Positions 18,454 through 27,518 of a DNA stretch of 64,000 nucleotides are shown piece by piece (within the stretch, counting starts at the first letter, position 1; every line of letters starts with the position of its first letter). Position numbers and translations under genes: made by a program. Source of the stretch: Clostridiales bacterium S5-A14a (GTDB lineage Bacteria > Bacillota > Clostridia > Peptostreptococcales > Anaerovoracaceae); NCBI GenBank assembly GCA_000758905.1, contig JRNA01000011.1, positions 44,472 through 108,471 of the forward strand. Direction: 5' to 3'. The notes beneath the pieces are model-generated. The model did no database searches and was not told the origin of the DNA. It was given only the letters and a program-made list of their open reading frames with translations.

Positions 18454-19161
18454 ATGAACAATATTCCTACACCACATATTACAGCCAGAAAAGAGGATTT
18501 TGCTGAGACTGTACTGATGCCAGGGGATCCACTTAGAGCGAAATTTATTGCAGATACATTTCTTGAAGATGCTGTTCTTGTAAATAACGTACGAGGTGTA
18601 AATGGACACACTGGTTTTTACAAGGGAAAGAGAGTTTCAGTTATGGCCTCTGGTATGGGGATGCCATCGATGGGAATTTATTCGCACGAACTCTTTAATT
18701 TTTATGATGTGAAAAATATCATAAGAATCGGTTCCGCGGGTGCTATAGGCGAAGATGTCAAACTTAGAGATATTGTTCTAGGCTCAGGTGCTTGCACTAA
18801 CTCAAACTACGCAAATCAGTATGGTATACCAGGAACATTTGCGCCAATCGCTAGCTTTGAACTCTTGAAAAAAGCAGAAGCCAAAGCTATCGAAATGGGA
18901 TTAAACGTTCACGTTGGAAATGTTTATTCATCCGATACGTTTTATGATGCAGGCCGTCCTTTGGGACAGTGGAGAGAGATGGGCGTGCTAGCTGTAGAAA
19001 TGGAAGCAGCAGCTTTGTACATGGAAGCAGCAAGAGCAGGTAAGAATGCTTTGTGCATATGCACTATTTCAGATAATCCTTTTACAGGTGAAGGCTGTTC
19101 AGCAGAAGAAAGGCAAAATACATTTACTCAGATGATGGAGATTGCACTCGAAATTGCCTAG
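18454..19161 (+). CDS. deoD: Purine-nucleoside phosphorylase, DeoD type
   Basis: Hexameric-type PNP that splits purine (deoxy)nucleosides with phosphate, giving the base and (deoxy)ribose-1-phosphate for salvage. Family motifs are [24 protein letters not shown] at the N-terminus, the phosphate-binding RIGSAGAI, the EMEAAALY nucleoside site and the catalytic Asp in [10 protein letters not shown]. Length about 235 residues, as expected. Start ATG 18454 is preferred over ATG 18448, because the AGGAGG at 18442-18447 abuts the latter and is 6 bases from the former. It follows the tRNA-Thr gene by 40 bases, so read-through from the tRNA promoter is plausible. A second PNP of the other structural class (punA) lies at 59698-60522. 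Confidence 0.95.
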   Translation: MNNIPTPHITARKEDFAETVLMPGDPLRAKFIADTFLEDAVLVNNVRGVNGHTGFYKGKRVSVMASGMGMPSMGIYSHELFNFYDVKNIIRIGSAGAIGEDVKLRDIVLGSGACTNSNYANQYGIPGTFAPIASFELLKKAEAKAIEMGLNVHVGNVYSSDTFYDAGRPLGQWREMGVLAVEMEAAALYMEAARAGKNALCICTISDNPFTGEGCSAEERQNTFTQMMEIALEIA

Positions 19162-19203
19162 ACTTATATTGTTAATTAGTTAATCAATAAATATGACGTA
19201 ATT

Positions 19204-19244
19204 TGGATTCCACTATTTCTGTCCAGGGGTGAGAATCCATTTTT
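19204..19244 (+). terminator. Possible terminator after deoD
   Basis: TGGATTC and GAATCCA form a 7-bp stem around a 22-base loop, followed by TTTTT. The large loop makes it a weak candidate. Confidence 0.4.
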
Positions 19245-19280
19245 GATATTTGTCTATAGCAGCAGATAGGGAGAAAAGGC

Positions 19281-19949
19281 ATGGATTGTCAAGACAAAAA
19301 GGTGATAATACTCGCTTCGGCATCGCCAAGAAGAACGGAAATATTAAGAAAACATGGAATTGATCCGATTATTATACCATCAAACGCGGAAGAAATTTTG
19401 CCGCCCCATCTAACTTTAACCAATCTTCCGGAAGATGAGCAAGAACTGGTTGACAGGGAAGCGGTAGAATATTTAGCAGAACTTAAGGTCGAGAATGTTG
19501 CAAGTTCAATTGACACCGAAAGAGATATGTTTAAAGGAAAACAGATTATCATTATTGGTGCAGATACTATGGTTTTCAAGGGAGAAAAACTAGGAAAGCC
19601 AAGGGACAAAGCAGATGCCTATAGGATGATAAGTTTACTCCAGGGTGATAGCCACAAGGTAATAACAGGAGTTACGATACTCAAACTCGATTCTACCTGC
19701 GATGCTAAAAATCTTGAAACGAGGGAAAAAGAAGTTTTTTCCTGCGAAACCATAGTACGGTGTGCCAGAATGACTGAAGAAGAAATCGAAGAATATATAA
19801 ATACGGATGAACCTTACGACAAGGCGGGGGCTTACGCCATCCAAGGCTACTTCAAAAAATATATTGAGGAGTATGTAGGAGATTTTGAGAATGTAATGGG
19901 ATTACCGTATTTTATGATTGAAGATAAACTAAAACAATGCAGCAGATAG
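19281..19949 (+). CDS. maf: Maf-family nucleotide pyrophosphatase
   Basis: House-cleaning pyrophosphatase of the Maf/YhdE family, which hydrolyses dTTP/UTP or modified nucleotides and is also reported as a septum-formation inhibitor. The product has the N-terminal LASASPRRTEILRKHGI motif, GADTMVF, GKPRDKADAYRM and the C-terminal DKAGAYAIQGY. At 222 residues it is longer than the usual 190, through an acidic insertion after the first motif (residues about 40-65) and another near 140. The start is supported by a GGGAG site. It stands alone between deoD and the tandem synthetase gene. Confidence 0.92.
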   Translation: MDCQDKKVIILASASPRRTEILRKHGIDPIIIPSNAEEILPPHLTLTNLPEDEQELVDREAVEYLAELKVENVASSIDTERDMFKGKQIIIIGADTMVFKGEKLGKPRDKADAYRMISLLQGDSHKVITGVTILKLDSTCDAKNLETREKEVFSCETIVRCARMTEEEIEEYINTDEPYDKAGAYAIQGYFKKYIEEYVGDFENVMGLPYFMIEDKLKQCSR

Positions 19950-20016
19950 TCACAAAGCATCTCATCAGAACTGTTTTGTACGTTAATTCATATAACTAAA
20001 AAGGACAGGTGAAACA

Positions 20017-23000
20017 ATGAACAACAAAAAATATGAGGGAGTATTATATCCGACAAGAGATGTTTCGGATATCAAGGAAATGCTAAGAACCTCATCGAGG
20101 TTATATAAAAATAAGGCGGCATATCTTGTAAAGGATATTCCAGGCACAGATTTTAGGCCTATTACGTTTGGCCAGCTCCGAGAGGATGTTGATGCTCTTG
20201 GGACTAAGTTTCTTGATATGGGATTAAAGGGTAAGAAGATCGCCATTATCGGCAATTCGAGATATAACTGGCTGTTGACATATTTTGCAGTAATCTGTGG
20301 CGTCGGCGTTATAGTACCGCTTGACAGGAATCTTCCAGCTAATGAAATTGTCAACCTGGTTAAAAGAGCAAATGCATCAGCCATTGTCTTTGACAAGAGT
20401 GCACAAAAGAGGATTATGGACCTGATTGATGGTGATAATGTTGGGATAGAATATTTTATTTCGATGAGTGCAGAGGAAGATCAGAAGACGGAACATAATA
20501 CGATACACTCTATTACCAAACTTGTAAGCGAAGGCAAGCTTCTTGTTAGAGATGGAGAGAGAGAATATGTTGACATGGACATAAACCCCAATATTATGGC
20601 TGCCCTTCTCTTCACTTCAGGAACAACGGGAGCCTCAAAGGGTGTAATGCTTTCTCACAAGAACCTAATCGGCAATGTTATCAATATGTCCAAGTATGTG
20701 TCAGTGCCTGACGGCGAAATTGTTTTGTCGATACTGCCAGTCCACCATGTATATGAAATGACATGCACCTATTTGACATGCATATACCAGGGTGCTACGG
20801 TTGCAATTTCAGAGGGTTTCAAATACATCCAAAAGAACCTGTCAGAGCTACATGCTTCGATTATTCTTGGAGTACCGCTAATTTTTGAGAAAATGCACAG
20901 GTCAATTTTCAGAAAGGCTGAAGGAAGGGGAGAAGCTGAGAGACTTAGAAAGGCTATTGATCTTTCAAGGCGATTGGGACTCTATAAGAACAAAAGAGTT
21001 ATCCGCAGGATGTTCAATCCTATTCATCAGATGCTTGGAAACAACATTCAACTCTTAATCGCAGGCGGTGCGGCATCAGATCCAAAGATTATCGAAGACT
21101 TCGAGGCTATGGGATTACCTATGATACAGGGATACGGAATGACAGAATGCTCCCCGATCATTGCTGTAAATCAAGATAGATATAGCAAAGCGGATTCTGT
21201 AGGCAAGCCACTACCAAAACATGAAGTGCACATAGTTGAAGAAGATGAATTTGGAGTAGGTGAAATCATAGTTAGAGGGCCATCGGTAATGCTTGGCTAC
21301 TATGAAGACGAAGAAGAAACTGAAAAAGTTTTGAGAAATGGATGGCTGTACACGGGCGATTACGGATATTTTGATGATGAAGGATTTCTATATATAACAG
21401 GCAGAAAGAAGAATGTAATCGTTACCAAGGGTGGCAAAAATATTTTTCCTGAAGAAGTTGAGCAATTGATCCACGAAAATCAGCTAGTCGAAGAGGTTAT
21501 GGTTCATGGCGTTGAAGACGAAAGAATAGGAAATGTAGCAATCACAGCAGATATTTATCCAAATTATGCTCTTCTTGAGGAGACACAGGGTGAGCTTACG
21601 GAAAGCGAGATATACCACCTGTTTAAAGAATACATGGATACGATAAATGGCATGATGCCACCGTATAAGCATATTAAGAGGATAAATATAAGAAAAACGC
21701 CATTTGAAAAAACAACAACGGGCAAGATAAAGAGATTTAAAGCGGGGCTGAATTCAAACAGCGGAGATGGGGAATCGTTCGATTATGTAAAGACCAAAAA
21801 GAAGGCTGAGAATCGAGCACTCGAAAAGATAAGGCAGATTCAGATAAACAATGACCCAATTGTACGCTACAGGGATTCAAGGCCTGTGGTAAACCTCAAG
21901 GCGATGATCGAATCAAGCGTTGCAAAGTATGGGGACAATGTTGCCCTGATGCAAAAATTTGATGAGTCGCAACCTTACGGAGAAGTAACATACAAAGATA
22001 TGATGGCTCATGTCAATGGACTTGGGACGGCACTGATAAACCGTGGCCTCAAGGGAGAGAAGATCGCGATTATCGGAGATAATTGCTATCAGTGGATAGT
22101 AACGTTTTTGGCAGTGGCATCGGGCGCAGGTGTGGTTGTCCCTGTTGATAAGTCTCTCAACACTGAGCAAATCACAAAAACCCTGAAAAAGGCTGATGTA
22201 AGGGCTGTGGTTGTGCAGGATAAATATATTGAAAAACTGTCAACAGAAAATGAACTTTGGGACATTATAACATTTGAAAAATACAATATGGAAGGCGATG
22301 ATTTCTCGAAAGTTGTAAAGGAAGGAATGAATCAGCTCGCTAAGGGAGACCGTCAATACATAGACGCACGAATAGACCCATCGGAGACAGCTGTTTTGTT
22401 GCGAATTGATTCTGAGTATGATGACAGCTTCAAACTGGCAATTCTGTCGCACGGGAATTTTGTGGATAATATTATGTCCGCGCCTACGATTGTGAAGGTC
22501 AACCAATGGGATGTATTCTTCTCTATGCTGCCGCTCCACCTGGCGTACGAGATAACCTGTGGATTCCTGATACCTCTGTATAAGGGAGCTGCACTAGCGT
22601 TTTGTGATAATCCTGATGACCCGAACGAACTGAAAAACAATATGCAGGATGTTAAACCAACAATAATAGTTGCAATGCCGTCAATAATTGAAAGTATGAG
22701 GAGGCGACTTGTCAAAGAAGCTATCCGAAACAGCGATGAGGCTAAGCTGAGAAGATACATGTCTGCAAACAGGTATTTTAAACGAATTGGGCTGAGCATG
22801 CCAAAGAAATTTGCCATGGACATGAAGGCATATTTTGGCGGAAATTTGAGGTTGATTATATCCGGTGGAAATAATATAAATAAGGACTCTCTTGAATTCC
22901 TACAAAATATGGGGATTTTGGCAATTCAGGGATTTGGCGTGCCTGAATGCTCACCAATTATTGCCATAAATCCGGATGTTGACAAAGATATAAGAAATAA

Positions 23001-23631
23001 CTCAGTAGGTCATATTCTGCCTGGCTATGGTGTCGCAATAAGAAACAAGGATAAGGATGGAAACGGCGAAATCTGGGTCAGGAGTGATTCAGTTATGCAG
23101 GGTTATTACAAGGATGAAGAGGCCACAGATGCCGTCTTAGTATCAGGCTGGTTTGACACGAGATATATCGGAGCCCTTGATGTTAATGACTTCCTCTATG
23201 TAAGGGGAAATTCAAAAAACACCATCAAAATTGGAGATGAAGAAATCTACCCAGAAGAGATTGAAGCAAAAATTAACAGTTTGCAGTGCATCAAGGAGTC
23301 GATGGTTTGGAATGAGACCTCATATGTAGATGGAGACGTTTCGGAGCAAGATATATCTGAAAAAAATGGTAAAACATACGATTACAATAGAGCGTACAAA
23401 ATAATTGCGACCGTTGTGCTCGACATGCAGGAGGTTGAGGAGATTATCGGAGTTAATACAACCAAAGAGCAACTCCATGAACTTGTGTGGGATGGCATTG
23501 ATAAGATTAATGAAGAGATGCCAAACGAGGCTAGGATCAGAAAGATAATAATAAGAAAAGATTCACTTGCAAGAAGTTCTGCAAGGCATATCATCAGATC
23601 CGGCAATCATAATAAGGAGGGAAATGAGTGA
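20017..23631 (+). CDS. Tandem AMP-binding (acyl-CoA-synthetase-like) protein with degenerate second half
   Basis: 1204 residues made of two head-to-tail ANL-superfamily adenylating modules. Module 1 (about 1-610) is intact: P-loop TSGTTGASKGV (200-210), YGMTECSPI (about 372-380), GWLYTGDYG, GRKKNVIVTKGGKNIFPEE and the C-terminal catalytic Lys in TTTGKIKRFK. It resembles long-chain fatty-acid CoA ligases. Module 2 (about 612-1204) keeps the fold and many flanking motifs (SHGNF, ECSPI, IYPEEIE) but not the catalytic ones. The P-loop reads RIDSEYDDS, T-E becomes P-E, TGD becomes TRY, GRKK becomes GNSK and the C-terminal Lys motif is missing. Module 2 therefore looks like a pseudo-enzyme arising by duplication. 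The downstream racemase gene overlaps by 4 bp (GTGA), implying a joint function. The real substrate is unknown. Confidence 0.85.
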   Translation: MNNKKYEGVLYPTRDVSDIKEMLRTSSRLYKNKAAYLVKDIPGTDFRPITFGQLREDVDALGTKFLDMGLKGKKIAIIGNSRYNWLLTYFAVICGVGVIVPLDRNLPANEIVNLVKRANASAIVFDKSAQKRIMDLIDGDNVGIEYFISMSAEEDQKTEHNTIHSITKLVSEGKLLVRDGEREYVDMDINPNIMAALLFTSGTTGASKGVMLSHKNLIGNVINMSKYVSVPDGEIVLSILPVHHVYEMTCTYLTCIYQGATVAISEGFKYIQKNLSELHASIILGVPLIFEKMHRSIFRKAEGRGEAERLRKAIDLSRRLGLYKNKRVIRRMFNPIHQMLGNNIQLLIAGGAASDPKIIEDFEAMGLPMIQGYGMTECSPIIAVNQDRYSKADSVGKPLPKHEVHIVEEDEFGVGEIIVRGPSVMLGYYEDEEETEKVLRNGWLYTGDYGYFDDEGFLYITGRKKNVIVTKGGKNIFPEEVEQLIHENQLVEEVMVHGVEDERIGNVAITADIYPNYALLEETQGELTESEIYHLFKEYMDTINGMMPPYKHIKRINIRKTPFEKTTTGKIKRFKAGLNSNSGDGESFDYVKTKKKAENRALEKIRQIQINNDPIVRYRDSRPVVNLKAMIESSVAKYGDNVALMQKFDESQPYGEVTYKDMMAHVNGLGTALINRGLKGEKIAIIGDNCYQWIVTFLAVASGAGVVVPVDKSLNTEQITKTLKKADVRAVVVQDKYIEKLSTENELWDIITFEKYNMEGDDFSKVVKEGMNQLAKGDRQYIDARIDPSETAVLLRIDSEYDDSFKLAILSHGNFVDNIMSAPTIVKVNQWDVFFSMLPLHLAYEITCGFLIPLYKGAALAFCDNPDDPNELKNNMQDVKPTIIVAMPSIIESMRRRLVKEAIRNSDEAKLRRYMSANRYFKRIGLSMPKKFAMDMKAYFGGNLRLIISGGNNINKDSLEFLQNMGILAIQGFGVPECSPIIAINPDVDKDIRNNSVGHILPGYGVAIRNKDKDGNGEIWVRSDSVMQGYYKDEEATDAVLVSGWFDTRYIGALDVNDFLYVRGNSKNTIKIGDEEIYPEEIEAKINSLQCIKESMVWNETSYVDGDVSEQDISEKNGKTYDYNRAYKIIATVVLDMQEVEEIIGVNTTKEQLHELVWDGIDKINEEMPNEARIRKIIIRKDSLARSSARHIIRSGNHNKEGNE

Positions 23632-24722
23632 AAGAAAGATATCCAAGATTAGAAATAAATCTTTCGGCACTTAGTCACAACGTAAGGGAAGTAGTAAATG
23701 CGTGCGCTGAGCAGGGGGTTTCGCTTACTGGAGTTATAAAGGGTGTAACAGGAATACCGGAAGTTACAAAAGTATTTGCAGATGGAGGCGTAGATATAAT
23801 CGGTTCTTCTAGGCTAGAGCAACTCAGAGATGCAAAAGACCACGGCATCGAAAAGCCGCTTATGCTGCTTAGAATTCCAATGCTTAGCGAGATTCAGGAA
23901 GTTGTTTCTCTGTGTACATACAGTTTGAACAGCGAAATGGCAGTTCTTGAGGCATTGAACCTCGAAGCAACAAAACAGGCTAAGGTGCACTCTGTTGTCT
24001 TAATGGTTGACCTAGGCGATCTGCGAGAAGGATTTTGGGACAAAGACGAATTAGTGGAAGCGGCACTCAAAGTTGAAAATGAAATGGATTCGCTCTATTT
24101 GGCTGGAATAGGCACCAATGTAGGGTGCTACGGTTCGGTTCTTCCTACTGTAGATAAACTGGAGGAATTGGTTGCACTTGCAAACATCATTGAAACTAAA
24201 ATTGAAAGAAAATTAGATATTGTTTCGGGCGGAGCGACTTCTTCTCTAATGAGAATAATAGATAAAAATGTTCCGAAGGGCATCAATTCACTTAGGGTAG
24301 GCGAAGCTATTTTGCTAGCTCGAGATCTATGGCTATTTTACGATTATAACGTAGATAATCTTAGAAAAGACGTATTCACATTACAGGCCGAGGTGATTGA
24401 ATCCAAGGTGAAACCATCGCATCCACAGGGAGAAATCGGTGTAGATGCCTTTGGCAAAAAGCCTGTTTATATAGATCGAGGTATGAGAAAGAGAGCGTTG
24501 ATTGCAATTGGCAAGGTTGATTACGGTGATCCTTCTGAGTTATTTCCAAAGGATGCTGGCATTGAAATTATCGGAGCATCAAGCGATCACACTATTTTGG
24601 ACATTGAAGATTATGACGGTGAACTCAAACCGGGAGACATCCTCGAATTTGATATTAACTATGCCTCGCTCGTATATTTGACAAATTGCAAGAATGTGCG
24701 AATAGTATTTTGTGAAGATTAA
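23628..24722 (+). CDS. Alanine/ornithine-racemase-family PLP enzyme
   Basis: 364-residue PLP protein of the alanine-racemase fold, closest in style to the ornithine/alanine racemase group (Orr-like) rather than to biosynthetic Alr. The N-terminal barrel opens with PRLEINLSALSHNVREV, the PLP lysine lies in LTGVIKGVTG (about residue 39), followed by IIGSSRLEQLRDAKDHGI, GGATSS and LRVGEAILLARD for phosphate binding. The GTG start overlaps the stop of the tandem adenylating-protein gene (GTGA) and has GGAGG upstream, so the two products are made in a coupled way. The amino acid it acts on is not predictable; a decarboxylase-like role is also possible for this fold. Confidence 0.82.
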   Translation: MKERYPRLEINLSALSHNVREVVNACAEQGVSLTGVIKGVTGIPEVTKVFADGGVDIIGSSRLEQLRDAKDHGIEKPLMLLRIPMLSEIQEVVSLCTYSLNSEMAVLEALNLEATKQAKVHSVVLMVDLGDLREGFWDKDELVEAALKVENEMDSLYLAGIGTNVGCYGSVLPTVDKLEELVALANIIETKIERKLDIVSGGATSSLMRIIDKNVPKGINSLRVGEAILLARDLWLFYDYNVDNLRKDVFTLQAEVIESKVKPSHPQGEIGVDAFGKKPVYIDRGMRKRALIAIGKVDYGDPSELFPKDAGIEIIGASSDHTILDIEDYDGELKPGDILEFDINYASLVYLTNCKNVRIVFCED

Positions 24723-24766
24723 CTATATTAGTATGTTAGGATTAAGTATATTAGAATGATATATCA

Positions 24767-24795
24767 TTGACAAAGTAATAGTTTTAGAATATACT
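24767..24795 (+). promoter_or_regulatory. Near-consensus promoter for greA-lysS
   Basis: A perfect TTGACA (24767-24772), a 17-bp spacer and TATACT (24790-24795). It implies a leader of about 75 bases before greA. Confidence 0.8.
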
Positions 24796-24876
24796 AAGTC
24801 CCTAGAAACTGCCGTAGAAGCTATGAATGTTGATACGGTGGTTTTTGACAATTATTTATTTTAAGGAGAATTTATA

Positions 24877-25368
24877 ATGCCTGATGAAGTTTTGATGACC
24901 CAGGAGGGTTTTGATAAATTAGTATCGGAAAGAGATGATCTGGTTGCTACCAAACGTTCAGAAGTTTCCGAGAAGTTAAAAGATGCAAGATCATATGGAG
25001 ACCTTTCAGAGAATGCAGAGTTTGATGCAGCCAAAGACGAACATCTTTGGGTTGAGACTCGTATAAAGGAACTCGATGATCTACTAAAAAACGCGAGGGT
25101 TGTAGATGTAAACAAAATATCTGAAGACTCTGTATATGTTGGACTTTATGTTAAAGTTAAAGATACACTAACAGGTGAGAGTGAAGTTTACTCTATTCTT
25201 GGCGTAACAGAGTCAGATCCATTCAGTGAGCCGCCAAAGGTATCCTACGATTCACCAATAGGAAGAGCTATGTTTGGCAAGAAAGTCGGAGAAACTTTTG
25301 AGTTTGAGACACCTGATGGTAAGATGCAATATGAAATTGAGAGCATAAGCAAGGTAATGCCCGATTAA
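24877..25368 (+). CDS. greA: Transcription elongation factor GreA
   Basis: RNA-polymerase secondary-channel factor that stimulates cleavage of backtracked transcripts. 163 residues. The N-terminal coiled coil has the GreA acidic tip region (DARSYGDLSENAEFDAAKDE) and the C-terminal FKBP-like domain has SPIGRAMFGKKVGE. The length is standard. An AAGGAGA site precedes the ATG. It is followed after 18 bases by lysS, a common Firmicute arrangement. Confidence 0.96.
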   Translation: MPDEVLMTQEGFDKLVSERDDLVATKRSEVSEKLKDARSYGDLSENAEFDAAKDEHLWVETRIKELDDLLKNARVVDVNKISEDSVYVGLYVKVKDTLTGESEVYSILGVTESDPFSEPPKVSYDSPIGRAMFGKKVGETFEFETPDGKMQYEIESISKVMPD

Positions 25369-25386
25369 TTTGTTGAGAGGTCAAAA

Positions 25387-27339
25387 ATGGACGATTTAAA
25401 GAAAAAAAATGCAAATCAAGATGTAACAGGCGATGATGTAGAAGAACTTTCTGATGAGAAACTATCAGAGCAGAGAGGAATTCGAAGGGATAAGCTTAAG
25501 AAACTGCAGGAAGCAGGAAGAAATCCGTTTTTGCATGAAAAATGGAATGTTACTGCGCACAGCATGGATATAAAAGACAATTTTGATGCCATGGAAGATG
25601 AGGAAGTTTCTATTGCTGGAAGACTTATGGCATTCCGTCATATGGGTAAGGCATCTTTCATAGATATCCAGGATAAGCAGGGCCGAATTCAGTGTTACGT
25701 ACGTCAGGATGGGATAAGCCCTGAAGAATACAGCTGGTTTAAGACATATGACATTGGGGATATCCTGGGCGTTGTAGGAACTGTATTCAAAACAAAACAC
25801 GGCGAGATCTCGATAAGGGCTTCAAAGGCTGTTTTGCTAAGCAAATCAATCCAAGTTTTGCCTAATAAATTCCATGGTCTTAAGGATCAGGATTTGAGAT
25901 ATAGACAGAGATATGTTGATCTCATAATGAATCCTGAGGTTAGAGATAACTTCAACAAAAGAGCTACGATAATCAAGGAATTCCGTAGAGTTCTTGAAGA
26001 TGATTATGGTTATCTTGAAGTGGACACACCAATTTTGACAACAATTGCAGGCGGTGCAAACGCAAGACCATTTGAGACACATCACAATACCCTTGATCTC
26101 AATATGAAACTTAGGATTTCCAATGAACTCTATCTTAAGAGGCTGATCGTTGGAGGACTTGATCGCGTATATGAAATGGGCAAGATGTTCAGAAACGAAG
26201 GCATGGACAGAAACCATAATCCTGAGTTTACATCTATGGAATGCTATATGGCATACGGTGATATGGACAGCGTGATGGAAGTTACTGAGCAACTTGTATA
26301 TCAGTCTGCTATGAAGGTCAACGGAACTCCGATCATCGCATATCAAGGTAAAGAATTTGATGTCACTCCTCCTTGGCGCAGGCTGAATATGGCAGATGCA
26401 GTTAAGGAAATTACAGGAGTTGATTTCTCTAAGATTGATAACGACGACGAGGCTAGAGAGGCGTGCATAAAGTACGGAATGGACGAGCACGAAATCAAGG
26501 ACTACACCCGTGGCAAACTCATTGCAGAGATGTTTGAAGAATACTGCGAGGATGTTCCTGGATATCTTGACGGACCAGTGTTTGTTGTAGGTCATCCGGT
26601 TGAAATCTCTCCTCTTGCTAAGAGAGATCCTGAGGATCCTAGAATTACACGTAGGTTTGAAGCTTATATAAATGGATGGGAAATTGCAAACGCATTTTCA
26701 GAGCTTAATGACCCTATTGATCAGTTTGAAAGATTTTCTGAACAGCAGGCACAGCTTGATGCTGGAAGCGATGACGAAGCGCATCCTATGGACATGGACT
26801 TTGTCAATGCTCTTGAGGTTGGCCTCCCACCTACAGGTGGACTAGGCGTAGGCGTTGATAGGGTAATAATGCTGATTACTGATTCACCAAGTATTAGAGA
26901 TGTAATCTTATTCCCAACAATGAAGCCAATCGACATGCCTAAGAAGAGGGAGAGAAAAGAAATCAATCTCGCAAAAGTTAAGGTTGAGCCATTGTTTGAG
27001 GATATGGTTGATTTTGATAAATTCTCAGAATGCGATTTCCGTGCCGTAAAAATTAAATCTTGCACAGCTGTTCCAAAGAGCAAGAAACTTTTGAAATTTG
27101 TTCTAAATGATGGCAGCGGTGAAGACAGGATTATTTTGAGTGGAATCCACTCGTATTATGAGCCTGAGGAGCTTGTTGGGAAAACTGCTTTTGCAATCAC
27201 GAACCTACCACCTAGAAAGATGATGGGAGAAGAATCTAACGGCATGCTTTGCTCAATGATTTATGAATATGAGGGCGAAGAAATGCTAGACTTCATAATA
27301 CTTGAAGATCAGATCCCAGCAGGAGCTAAACTGTATTAA
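25387..27339 (+). CDS. lysS: Lysyl-tRNA synthetase, class II, with C-terminal Trbp111-like tRNA-binding domain
   Basis: Charges tRNA-Lys. Residues 1-535 are a regular class II LysRS: OB-fold anticodon domain (VSIAGRLMAFRHMGKASFIDIQD), motif 2 (GKMFRNEGMDRNHNPEFT) and motif 3 (PPTGGLGVGVDRVIM). Unlike standard bacterial LysRS (about 500 residues), about 110 residues follow, including DFDKFSECDFRAVKIKSCTAVP, ILSGIHSYYEPEELVGK and NLPPRKMMGEESNGM. This is the OB-fold tRNA-binding module (Trbp111/EMAP-II-like) normally found at the C-terminus of MetRS. It would raise tRNA affinity and possibly promote dimerisation. Transcribed with greA and ended by a terminator at 27351. No T-box leader is seen. 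Confidence 0.95.
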   Translation: MDDLKKKNANQDVTGDDVEELSDEKLSEQRGIRRDKLKKLQEAGRNPFLHEKWNVTAHSMDIKDNFDAMEDEEVSIAGRLMAFRHMGKASFIDIQDKQGRIQCYVRQDGISPEEYSWFKTYDIGDILGVVGTVFKTKHGEISIRASKAVLLSKSIQVLPNKFHGLKDQDLRYRQRYVDLIMNPEVRDNFNKRATIIKEFRRVLEDDYGYLEVDTPILTTIAGGANARPFETHHNTLDLNMKLRISNELYLKRLIVGGLDRVYEMGKMFRNEGMDRNHNPEFTSMECYMAYGDMDSVMEVTEQLVYQSAMKVNGTPIIAYQGKEFDVTPPWRRLNMADAVKEITGVDFSKIDNDDEAREACIKYGMDEHEIKDYTRGKLIAEMFEEYCEDVPGYLDGPVFVVGHPVEISPLAKRDPEDPRITRRFEAYINGWEIANAFSELNDPIDQFERFSEQQAQLDAGSDDEAHPMDMDFVNALEVGLPPTGGLGVGVDRVIMLITDSPSIRDVILFPTMKPIDMPKKRERKEINLAKVKVEPLFEDMVDFDKFSECDFRAVKIKSCTAVPKSKKLLKFVLNDGSGEDRIILSGIHSYYEPEELVGKTAFAITNLPPRKMMGEESNGMLCSMIYEYEGEEMLDFIILEDQIPAGAKLY

Positions 27340-27350
27340 AATAGTATGTA

Positions 27351-27381
27351 AAGGCAAGGCTTTTTTAGCCTTGTCTTTTTT
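27351..27381 (+). terminator. Terminator after lysS
   Basis: AAGGCAAGGC pairs with GCCTTGTCTT (one G-T pair) around a T/A loop and is followed by T-rich sequence. Confidence 0.85.
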
Positions 27382-27407
27382 AAACAAACGAAACTATAAA
27401 GCGAGAT

Positions 27408-27470
27408 AGTGGACATTGGGAGTATAAAAGTGGCTATTGAGATTGAAAAAGTGGATATCCACAAAAATAG
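27408..27470 (+). repeat. Three direct repeats with exact 21-bp period upstream of a lipoprotein gene
   Basis: AGTGGACATTG (27408), AGTGGCTATTG (27429) and AGTGGATATCC (27450) start exactly 21 bp apart, two helical turns, and the A-rich filler between them is also similar. The third unit contains a perfect 12-bp palindrome GTGGATATCCAC (27451-27462). The array ends about 50 bp before the start codon, so it is placed like an activator-binding array. The geometry resembles LytTR-type sites (two 9-bp repeats, 12-bp gap), but the sequence is different. Confidence 0.6.
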
Positions 27471-27518
27471 ACAGAAATGCTCAATGAAAACATTTGAAAG
27501 ACTTTGGAGGGTGATAGA

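Noticed and set aside
24796..24876. Possible T-box leader for the greA-lysS operon
   Set aside because: No T-box sequence (GGGTGGTACCGCG-like) or specifier stem; leader too short.
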